Assembly (NCBI GenBank): GCA_026982705.1
Contig: JALSGP010000014.1
Coordinates: forward strand, 1 to 64,000
DNA length: 64,000 nucleotides
Source of the DNA: Alphaproteobacteria bacterium
GTDB lineage: Bacteria > Pseudomonadota > Alphaproteobacteria > Geminicoccales > Geminicoccaceae
Reading direction: 5' to 3'
The notes beneath the pieces are model-generated. The model did no database searches and was not told the origin of the DNA. It saw only the letters and a list, made by a program, of their open reading frames with translations. A program made the position numbers and the translations under genes. Positions 11,087 to 18,029 of the stretch are shown here, in pieces. Numbering within the stretch: the stretch's first letter is position 1; every line of letters starts with the position of its first letter.

Positions 11087-11850
11087 GGTGAGGTCTCCGC
11101 GTCGTCGAGGGCGCCGCCGCGCAGATACACCGCCCGCACCCGCGGGTGGGCACGGATCTCCGCCGGCGTGCCGATGGCGATCAGCTCGCCGTGGTCCATC
11201 ACCATCACCCGATCGGCGATGCGGAAGACCACGTCCATGTCGTGCTCGGTGAAGAGCACGGCGAGGCGGTGGGCGCGCACGATGGCGAGGAGCTCGTCCA
11301 CGAGGGCGAAACGCTCGCCCAGGGCGAGGCCGGCGGTGGGCTCGTCCAGCAGCAGCAGCCGCGGCCGGTGGGCGAGGGCCATGGCCAGCTCCAGCCGCTT
11401 GCGGTCGCCGTAGGCGAGGGTGGCGGCGGGACGGTCCGCCAGCTCCTCGAGTCCCACCCGCGCGAGCAGCGCCCGTGCCTCGTCGGCGAGGGGCCGGAGG
11501 CGGCGGGGGAGGAGGGCGAAGTCGAGGCCGGCGCGGGCGAGGAGGGCCGCTCGGACGTTGTCCAGCGCGTCGAGGGAGGAGAAGACGGCGGGGATCTGGA
11601 AGGTGCGGGCGAGACCGAGGCGCAGGATGCGCTGCGGTGGAAGGCCGGTGATGTCGGTGCCGGCGAAGCGGACGCGGCCGGCATCCGGCCGCTCGAGGCC
11701 GGAGAGGAGAGCGAAGCAGGTGCTCTTGCCGGCGCCGTTGGGGCCGATGAGCGCGCACACCTCGCCCGCGGCCAGATCGAAGGAGAGCCGGTGGACCGCC
11801 CGCACGCCGCCATAGTGGCGGGTGAGCCCGCGCACCTCGAGGAGGCTCAT
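11083..11850 (-). CDS. livG: ABC transporter ATPase, LivG type
   Basis: This is the first ATP-binding subunit of the same importer, 255 residues. Walker A is GPNGAGKST, followed by the LivG-type Q-loop region LGLARTFQIP, and Walker B is LLLLDEPTAGLA with the H-loop LFTEHDMDVVF. The signature segment is weak: LAYGDRKRLELAMAL stands where LSYGQQRRLEIARAL is usual, as in some other LivG proteins. Start and stop overlap both neighbours by 4 bases, so translation is probably coupled. Specificity cannot be told from the ATPase. Confidence 0.9.
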   Translation of the reverse strand: MSLLEVRGLTRHYGGVRAVHRLSFDLAAGEVCALIGPNGAGKSTCFALLSGLERPDAGRVRFAGTDITGLPPQRILRLGLARTFQIPAVFSSLDALDNVRAALLARAGLDFALLPRRLRPLADEARALLARVGLEELADRPAATLAYGDRKRLELAMALAHRPRLLLLDEPTAGLALGERFALVDELLAIVRAHRLAVLFTEHDMDVVFRIADRVMVMDHGELIAIGTPAEIRAHPRVRAVYLRGGALDDAETSP

Positions 11851-13706
11851 CCCTCCGCCTCCCGCACCCGCCTCCGCCAGCGGCCCGCGAGCCGGGCGAG
11901 GCCGCCCGTGATCCCCTCCGGCATGGCCACCGTCACCAGCAGGATCGTGCCGCCCACCACCGTCCGCCACCAGGGCAGGCGCGAGGCCCAGTCCTCGAGG
12001 AGGACGAAGACGGCGGCGCCGATCACCGGTCCCGCACCGGCACCGTGGAGACCGCCCAGGAGCACAGCCACCAACCCCTCCACCGAGCGGGCGACGTGGA
12101 GGACGTCGGGAAAGACGCTGCCCTTGGCGAAGGCGTGGAGACCGCCGGCGAGGCCGGCCAGCGCGCCGGCCACCGCCAGCACCGCCACCCGCAGCGCTCC
12201 CGGCCGGAGACCGAGGGTGGCCGCCCGCACCGGATGGTCGCGCACGGCCCTGAGCGCGAGGCCGAACGGTGCGAAGATCAGCGTCCGCAGCAGGACGAGG
12301 GCGAGGACCGTCAGCACCAGCACCAGCTCGTACCAGACCACGAGCGGCGAGAGTCGGGGATCCGGCCACACCCCGAGGATGCCGTCGTCGCCGCCGGTGA
12401 GCTCGTCCCACTGCACCGCGGTGGCCCAGAGGATGGCGGCGAAGGCGAGGGAGAGCATGGCGAAGTAGACGCCGGCGAGGCGGCGGGCGACGGCTCCGAA
12501 CAGCAGCGCGCCGAGGGTGGCGGCCGCCACCGCGAGGGCGAGGGCGGGGAAGGTGCCGAGGCCGAGACGGTCGACGGCGAGGGCGGCGCCGTAGGCGCCG
12601 AGGCCGAAATAGGCGGCATGACCGAAACTCACGAGACCGGCGGGCCCCAGCAGCAGATGCAGGCTCGCCGCGTAGAGGGCGAAGACCATGACGTCGGTGG
12701 CCAGCACCAGCCCGTAGGGCGGCACCAGCCACGGCAGCAGCACCAGCAGTCCCACCAGCAGCGCCGTCGCCAGCCGGGCGCGGGAGCCCGCCGGGCGCAG
12801 CGGTCGCAGGAGGCGGGGATCGGGACCGCTCCCGGTCTCCGTCTCGCCCAGCAGCCCCTGCGGGCGCACCACCAGCACCACGGCCATCACCAGGAAGGCC
12901 AGCACCAGGGTGATGCGGGGGAACAGCAGGATCCCGAAGGCCTCGAGTTCGCGGATCAGGACGGCGGCGAGGAAGGCCCCGGGGATGGAGCCCATGCCGC
13001 CCAGGACGGTGACCAGGAACACCTCGACGATCACCTCGAGGTCCATCTCGAGATGGAGGGTCTCGCGGGGGAGCTGGAGGGCGCCGCCGAGACCGGCGAG
13101 GAAGGCGCCGAGGGCGAAGACGGCGGAGAACAGGCGCCGTTCGTCGACGCCCAGCGCCGCCGCCATCTCGCGGTCCTCGCTGGCGGCCCGCACCAGCACG
13201 CCGAAGCGGGTCCGCCGCGCCAGCGCCCACAGCAGGCCCAGCACCGCCGGGCCCACGAAGACCAGGAAGAGATCGTAGGTGGGCATGGGCTCGCCCAGCA
13301 GGATGACGGTGCCGGCGAGCCCCGGCGGGCGGGGCCCGAGCCGGTCGGCCGGACCGAACAGCACCCGCACCAGATCCTCGATCAGGAGGGCGAGGCCGAA
13401 GGTGGTGGCGAGCTGGAAGATCTCGGGTGCGCCGTAGACGCGCCTGAGGACCACGACCTCCACCAGCAGTCCGAAGAGCGCCACCGCCAGGGCAGCGACG
13501 AGGATGCCGCCCCACCAGCCGAGGGGCCCCGCCGGCAGCACGCCCACCAGCGCCCAGGCCAGATAGGCGCCGAGCATGGCGAGGGAGCCGTGGGCGAAGT
13601 TGACGATGCGGGTGACGCCGAAGACCAGCGTCAGCCCGGCCGCCACCAGGAAGAGGGCGCTGGCCGAGGCCAGTCCGGTGAGGAACTGGACGAGGAAGAA
13701 GCCCAT
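11847..13706 (-). CDS. Fused LivH-LivM permease of a branched-chain amino acid type ABC importer
   Basis: This 619-residue membrane protein contains both permease subunits in one chain. Residues 1 to about 290 are LivH-like (VFGVTRIVNFAHGSLAMLGAY at the start, GMGSIPGAFLAA later). A linker of about 25 residues (LLGETETGSGPDPRLLRPLR) leads into a LivM-like half from about residue 310 (LHLLLGPAGLVSFGHAAYFG, and later VHAFAKGS-like LHAFAKGSVFPDV). About 16-18 membrane segments are expected. Usually livH and livM are separate genes; fusions are known in some lineages. The gene lies between the substrate-binding protein gene and livG in one leftward operon. Confidence 0.9.
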   Translation of the reverse strand: MGFFLVQFLTGLASASALFLVAAGLTLVFGVTRIVNFAHGSLAMLGAYLAWALVGVLPAGPLGWWGGILVAALAVALFGLLVEVVVLRRVYGAPEIFQLATTFGLALLIEDLVRVLFGPADRLGPRPPGLAGTVILLGEPMPTYDLFLVFVGPAVLGLLWALARRTRFGVLVRAASEDREMAAALGVDERRLFSAVFALGAFLAGLGGALQLPRETLHLEMDLEVIVEVFLVTVLGGMGSIPGAFLAAVLIRELEAFGILLFPRITLVLAFLVMAVVLVVRPQGLLGETETGSGPDPRLLRPLRPAGSRARLATALLVGLLVLLPWLVPPYGLVLATDVMVFALYAASLHLLLGPAGLVSFGHAAYFGLGAYGAALAVDRLGLGTFPALALAVAAATLGALLFGAVARRLAGVYFAMLSLAFAAILWATAVQWDELTGGDDGILGVWPDPRLSPLVVWYELVLVLTVLALVLLRTLIFAPFGLALRAVRDHPVRAATLGLRPGALRVAVLAVAGALAGLAGGLHAFAKGSVFPDVLHVARSVEGLVAVLLGGLHGAGAGPVIGAAVFVLLEDWASRLPWWRTVVGGTILLVTVAMPEGITGGLARLAGRWRRRVREAEG

Positions 13707-13731
13707 CCGGCGTGGTCCGCCTCCCGGAGGC

Positions 13732-13759
13732 GAAGGGGCCGGCCGGCGCCGACCCCTTC
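13732..13759 (-). terminator. Hairpin between the binding protein gene and the permease gene
   Basis: GAAGGGG (13732-13738) and CCCCTTC (13753-13759) form a 7-base stem in the 67-base gap of the Liv operon. A partial terminator here would let the periplasmic binding protein be made in excess of the membrane complex, a common arrangement. It could also serve only as an mRNA-stabilising stem. Confidence 0.4.
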
Positions 13760-13773
13760 CGTCCCCGGCCCCG

Positions 13774-14973
13774 TCACTCGGCGGGACGGAGTCTGCGCAC
13801 CACCTCGTCCGGCGGCAAGTGATCGGCTCCGTCGGCGTACCGCCAGTCCACCATCACCGGCCGGCCGTCGCGCACCGCGAGCCGCCCCACCCAGGTGCCC
13901 ATGGTGGACTGATGGTCGAGGGCCCGGAAGCGGATGCGCCCGACCGGCGAATCGAATTCGAGCCCTTCGAGCGTGTCCACCAGCGTCTCGGTGTCCAGAT
14001 CCGGCGCCTTCTCCAGCAGTGCCGCCACCGCCTTCATGGCAGTGTAGCCCACCAGCGAGCCCATGTAGGGATGCTCGCCCCAGCGCCGCTCGTAGGCCTC
14101 GCGGAAGCGGCGGTGCTCCGGCGTGTCCACGGCGTCCCAGGGATAGCCGGTGACGATCCAGCCCTCCGGCGCCTCGGCTCCGAGGGGTTCCAGATACTCG
14201 GGCTCGCCGGTGAGCAGCGACACCACGGTGCGCCCCTCGAAGAGGCCACGCAGCCGCCCCTCGCGGACGAACTCGGCGAGATCGCTGCCGAAGGTGACGT
14301 TGTAGATGGCCTCGGGATCGGCCGCCGCCAGCGCCCGCACCACCACGCCGGCGTCGATCTTGAAGAGCGGTGGCCACTGTTCGGCCACGAAGGTCACCTC
14401 CGGCCGCAGTCCCTGGAGGATCTCCCGGAAGGCGGCCACGGCGTCCTTGCCGTAGGCGTAGTTGGGAGCGACGGTGGCCCAGCGGCGGGCCGGCAGTCCG
14501 GCGGCCGCCGCGGCCAGCATGTGGGCCTGCATCCAGGTGGAGGGCCGCAGCCGGAAGGTGTAGCGGTGGCCCTTCGACCACACCAGCGCGTCGCTCAGCG
14601 GCTCGGTGGCGAGATAGAGCACGCGGTAGCGGCGGGCGAAGTCCGAGAGGGCGAGGCCCACGTTGGAGAAGAAGCCGCCCATCAGCAGCACCACGCCCTC
14701 GCCGCGCACCAGTTCCTCGGCGATCCGCACGGCGTTGGCCGGCTTGCCGGCGTCGTCGCGGTCGATCACCACCAGCTTCCGGCCGCGGATGCCACCGGCC
14801 GCCTCGATCTCCTCCAGTGCCAGCCGCCAGCCCCGGCGATAGGGTTCGGTGAAGGCGGGAATGCGGGAATAGCTGTTGATCTCGCCGATGCGGATCTCGT
14901 GGTCGGCGGCCATGGCCGGCGCCGCGCCGGCGAGGGCGAAGAGGGCTGCGCACAGGATGCGACGGCTCGACAT
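13774..14973 (-). CDS. Periplasmic substrate-binding protein, branched-chain amino acid/amide family
   Basis: This 399-residue secreted protein has a signal peptide (RRILCAALFALAGAAPAMA, cleavage after AMA) and the Peripla_BP_6 fold of LivJ/AmiC/UrtA-like receptors. Recognisable parts are IRIGEINSYSRIPAF, NAVRIAEELVRGEGVVLLMG, NYAYGKDAVAAFREIL and GRIRFRALDHQSTMGTWVG near the end. It would pick up the ligand in the periplasm and hand it to the LivHM-LivG-LivF complex encoded downstream. The ligand is unknown: the family binds Leu/Ile/Val but also amides, urea and aromatic acids. The start is the ATG before the signal peptide, with GGGAGG upstream. Confidence 0.9.
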   Translation of the reverse strand: MSSRRILCAALFALAGAAPAMAADHEIRIGEINSYSRIPAFTEPYRRGWRLALEEIEAAGGIRGRKLVVIDRDDAGKPANAVRIAEELVRGEGVVLLMGGFFSNVGLALSDFARRYRVLYLATEPLSDALVWSKGHRYTFRLRPSTWMQAHMLAAAAAGLPARRWATVAPNYAYGKDAVAAFREILQGLRPEVTFVAEQWPPLFKIDAGVVVRALAAADPEAIYNVTFGSDLAEFVREGRLRGLFEGRTVVSLLTGEPEYLEPLGAEAPEGWIVTGYPWDAVDTPEHRRFREAYERRWGEHPYMGSLVGYTAMKAVAALLEKAPDLDTETLVDTLEGLEFDSPVGRIRFRALDHQSTMGTWVGRLAVRDGRPVMVDWRYADGADHLPPDEVVRRLRPAE

Positions 14974-15079
14974 GGCGCGTCCTCCCTCGTGGAGTGGCCC
15001 GGAACTGTGGGCCCGGTTCTACCGATGCCACCGAGGCCGGTGCCGCGGCGCGTGGTCGCAGCCCGCCATCAACTCTTGG

Positions 15080-15108
15080 TTGAACATGGATCCGTCCGGC
15101 GCTAGAAA
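15080..15108 (+). promoter_or_regulatory. Predicted promoter of the hybrid kinase gene
   Basis: TTGAAC (15080-15085) and TAGAAA (15103-15108) are separated by 17 bases in an AT-richer patch, 27 bases before the kinase start at 15135. Hexamers and spacing fit a sigma70-type promoter. Confidence 0.5.
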
Positions 15109-15134
15109 GCGTAACCGGAGGACAGGCGGGCACC

Positions 15135-16718
15135 ATGCGGCCGCATACTTCCGCCGAACGCTTCCGTCTCGCGCGCCGGCTCGCCGGGCTGCGCGCCCGC
15201 CACCGCCGGCTGCTGCGTCGGCTCGAGGCGCGGGCGCGGCTGATGGCGCTGGTCAGCCACGACATGCGCGAGCCGCTGCAGGCGCTGCTGGGCCCGCTCA
15301 GGGACCTGAGCGAGGAGGAGACGGATCCCCGCCGCCGCGAGCGGCTGGCGCTGTGCCTGCAAGCGGCCGAAAGCCTCACCACCCTGGTCAACGACCTCCT
15401 CGACGTGGCGCGGGCGGAGCACGGCCGCCTCGTCCTCCACCAACGGCCCTTTCGACTCGACGGTTTCCTGCGGCGCGTGGTGGAGCTGGTGGCACCCCGT
15501 GCCCGCGCCCGTGGTCTCCATCTCGGGCTGACGCTCGATCCCACCCTGCCGCCGGTGGTCCGGGGCGATCCGGCGCGCTTGCGCCAGATCCTCCTCAACC
15601 TCCTCTCCAACGCCGTCAAATACACCCGCCGCGGCGGCGTGCGACTGCTGGCGCACCGCGGTGGTCGCGGCGTGCGGCTGGTGGTGGAGGACACGGGCCG
15701 CGGCCTCCCTCCGGCCCTGCGCCGTCCCGGCGCCTTCCGCCGCGGCGGCGAGGAACTGCCGGGTACGGGACTCGGCCTCTTCATCGCCCACCGCCTCGCC
15801 GGCCTCCTCGGTGGCACGCTGCATCTCGAGGAGACGGACGGTGGCGGCACCCGGGCGGTGCTGGACCTGCCACTGGCCGAGGTGACGGTGACACCCTCCG
15901 ACGTGCCGGCGACGCCCACCTCGCTCATGGCGCTCGTGGCGGCGGTGGAGACCACATCCGCCGCCCTCGCCCGGGCGCTGGCGGATGCGGGTGTGCGGGT
16001 GCAGGAGACGCCGGATCCGGAGGCCGCCCTCGCCCTCGCCCGGGAGGCGGCGGACGCGGGCGCGCCGCCGGATCTCATCGCCGTGGCCGCACCGGCGGCG
16101 ACGCCGGCGGTGCTGGCCCTCGCCCGCCGCCTGCGCCGGCATCCAGCCCTGGTCGAGACCCGCCTCGTGCTGCAGGTGGCGGCGGGCCTGAGGGGCGATG
16201 CGGCGGCGGCCGAGGCGGCCGGCTTCGACGCCTATCTCGCCGGGCCGGCCGACGGATTGCCCTGGGCCCGGCTGCTCGAGCATCTGGCCCCGGGTCGGCC
16301 GGATCGGCTGCTGGTGGCCCACGATCTCGTCGAGGGACCACGGCGCCCCCTCCGGGTGCTGGTGGTGGAGGACGACCCCCTCAACGCCCGGCTGCTCGCG
16401 CTGCTGCTGGAGCGCCTCGGTCACCGGGTGGTTCGCGAGGCCAGCGGCGAGGACGCCCTCGCCCGTCTCGCCGCCGACCCCGCGGTGGACGTGGTGTTGC
16501 TGGACCTGCAGCTGCCGGGGATGGACGGCTTCGCCTTCGTTCGCCGGTTGCGGGCGGATCCGCGCCTCGCCGCCCTGCCGGTGGTGGCGGTGACGGGAGC
16601 GGGTCTGCCCGAGGACCGGGCGGCCTGTCGCGCGGCCGGCATGGCCGCCTTCCTGGCCAAGCCGGTGGAGCGGGCCGATCTCGCCGCCGTGCTCGCGCGG
16701 GTGGCGGGCGGGGGATAG
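15135..16718 (+). CDS. Soluble hybrid sensor histidine kinase with two receiver-like domains
   Basis: This 527-residue protein has no signal peptide, membrane segment or recognisable input domain. After 35 arginine-rich residues comes a HisKA domain (ALVSHDMREPLQALL, phospho-acceptor His42). The ATPase domain has NLLSNAVKYT, VEDTGRGLP and GTGLGLFIAHRLAG. From about residue 260 to 400 there is a receiver-like domain that lacks an evident phospho-acceptor Asp (LIAVAAPAATPAV at that place). The last 120 residues are a full receiver (VLVVEDDPLN, Asp457 in VVLLDLQLPGMDG, Lys in FLAKPVE). With no output domain, it must signal through a phosphotransfer partner. It lies just upstream of the pilus operon on the same strand, so a role in pilus control is possible but unproven. 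Confidence 0.88.
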   Translation: MRPHTSAERFRLARRLAGLRARHRRLLRRLEARARLMALVSHDMREPLQALLGPLRDLSEEETDPRRRERLALCLQAAESLTTLVNDLLDVARAEHGRLVLHQRPFRLDGFLRRVVELVAPRARARGLHLGLTLDPTLPPVVRGDPARLRQILLNLLSNAVKYTRRGGVRLLAHRGGRGVRLVVEDTGRGLPPALRRPGAFRRGGEELPGTGLGLFIAHRLAGLLGGTLHLEETDGGGTRAVLDLPLAEVTVTPSDVPATPTSLMALVAAVETTSAALARALADAGVRVQETPDPEAALALAREAADAGAPPDLIAVAAPAATPAVLALARRLRRHPALVETRLVLQVAAGLRGDAAAAEAAGFDAYLAGPADGLPWARLLEHLAPGRPDRLLVAHDLVEGPRRPLRVLVVEDDPLNARLLALLLERLGHRVVREASGEDALARLAADPAVDVVLLDLQLPGMDGFAFVRRLRADPRLAALPVVAVTGAGLPEDRAACRAAGMAAFLAKPVERADLAAVLARVAGGG

Positions 16719-16731
16719 GCTTTATCGCCTA

Positions 16732-16760
16732 TTGATCGAGACGATCTCCGAAAGTATGAA
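16732..16760 (+). promoter_or_regulatory. Predicted promoter of the pilus operon
   Basis: TTGATC (16732-16737) and TATGAA (16755-16760) are 17 bases apart within an AT-rich island between the kinase stop and the first pilus gene at 16797. A GAGGCAGG sequence at about 16783-16790 is the likely ribosome binding site of that gene. The operon can thus be transcribed apart from the kinase. Confidence 0.5.
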
Positions 16761-16796
16761 CGTATCGGTTGAAAAGAGACGCGAGGCAGGCGCGGC

Positions 16797-17291
16797 ATGG
16801 TCCATCGTCCCCACCCGTTCCCGTTCCGCCTCCTCCCGGGATGCGCGCTGGCCCTCGCCCTCCTGGCGGTCTCCGCCCATGCCGGCACCGAGACCGCCAC
16901 CCTCACCGTCACCGCACGGGTCCAGTCCGGCTGCAGCGTCTCGGGCGGGGTGCTGGACTTCGGCACCTACACCTCGGGCCAGAGCGACGACGTCACCGCC
17001 ACCGGCCGCATCACCCTCACCAACTGCAACGGCACGGTCCTGATCGAGCTCGACGGCGGCTCCAGCGGCGACGTCCAGAACCGCACCATGCGCTCCGGCG
17101 GCAACGTGCTGCGCTACCAGCTCTACGTGGACAACGCCTACAGCCGCGTCTGGGGCACCGGGCAGCAGGGGGTCCAGTACATGGCCCTCACCAGCGACGC
17201 CTCGGTGCTGGTCTACGGACGCATCCCCGGCGGTCAGACGGTGCCGGCCGGCAACTACCAGGACGTGGTCAACGTCACCGTCACCTTCTGA
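16797..17291 (+). CDS. Spore coat U (SCPU) domain pilus subunit
   Basis: This 164-residue secreted protein has a signal peptide (CALALALLAVSAHA) and one SCPU domain. It begins TLTVTARVQSGCSVSGG, with FGTYTSGQ, then ITLTNCNGT, and closes with a beta strand VVNVTVTF. Cys pairs in GCSV and TNCN match the disulfide of archaic chaperone-usher subunits such as CsuA/B. The alternating hydrophobic N-terminal strand would serve as donor strand for the next subunit. As the first and longer subunit of the operon it is the best candidate for the main shaft protein. Chaperone, usher and a second subunit follow directly. Confidence 0.87.
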   Translation: MVHRPHPFPFRLLPGCALALALLAVSAHAGTETATLTVTARVQSGCSVSGGVLDFGTYTSGQSDDVTATGRITLTNCNGTVLIELDGGSSGDVQNRTMRSGGNVLRYQLYVDNAYSRVWGTGQQGVQYMALTSDASVLVYGRIPGGQTVPAGNYQDVVNVTVTF

Positions 17292-17309
17292 TCCGTCCGC
17301 GAGGGTCCC

Positions 17310-18029
17310 ATGTCCGTCCGTGCGCCGTTCCTTCCCCTGCTGTCGCTGCTGCTCTGGCTCGCGCTGCCCGCCCTCCCCGCGCGCGCCGGCGCCTTCACGG
17401 TGGCCCCCACCCGGGTCATCCTCACCCCCGAGGACCCGGTGGGCGCGGTGGAAGTCACCAACCGTGGCCCGGATACGGTCCTTCTCCAGCTCGAACTCTA
17501 CCGGTGGCACGCGCCCGACGGCCGCGAGCGTCTCGATCCCACCCGCGATCTGCTGGCGGTGCCGCCTCTCTTCCGCCTCGCTCCCGGCGAATCGCGGACC
17601 ATCCGTGTCGGCCTCCGGGTTCCCTTCCCCGAAGACCGGGAGGGGAGCTGGCGGCTGGTGGTGGGCGAGGTCCCGGAGGCGGAGTCGCGGATGCGCGGTG
17701 GCGTACGCTTCGCCCTGCGATTGAGTCTACCGGTGTTCGCCCGGGTCCCCGGCGCCGAGGCCGACGTGCTGTGGGAGCTGCGCCGGCAGGGCGACCGCCT
17801 GGTGGTGGAGGCGCACAACCGCGGCCGCGCCCATCTCCGCCATCTCCGCATCTTCCTCGAGGATGCCGCCGGCCGCCGCCACCCCGTCACCGCCGAGGCT
17901 GGCTATCTGCTGCCGGACGAACGCGTCCGCTGGGTCCTGCGGCCGGCGCCGGCCGCCGCGCCCCGGGTCCTGCTGGTGGAGACCGACAAGGGAGTGCGTC
18001 GTGTCCCCCTCGCGGCGCGGAGTGGCTAG
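17310..18029 (+). CDS. Periplasmic pilus chaperone (PapD-like, archaic CU type)
   Basis: This 239-residue protein has a signal peptide (LLWLALPALPARA) and two Ig-like domains. The N-terminal domain shows FTVAPTRVILTPEDPVGAVEVTN, with the Arg that anchors subunit C-termini, and FRLAPGESRTIRVG, the family motif before the G1 strand. The second domain runs from about residue 140. It would bind each SCPU subunit in the periplasm and deliver it to the usher. The gene lies 18 bases after the first subunit gene and overlaps the usher gene by 29 bases. Confidence 0.88.
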   Translation: MSVRAPFLPLLSLLLWLALPALPARAGAFTVAPTRVILTPEDPVGAVEVTNRGPDTVLLQLELYRWHAPDGRERLDPTRDLLAVPPLFRLAPGESRTIRVGLRVPFPEDREGSWRLVVGEVPEAESRMRGGVRFALRLSLPVFARVPGAEADVLWELRRQGDRLVVEAHNRGRAHLRHLRIFLEDAAGRRHPVTAEAGYLLPDERVRWVLRPAPAAAPRVLLVETDKGVRRVPLAARSG

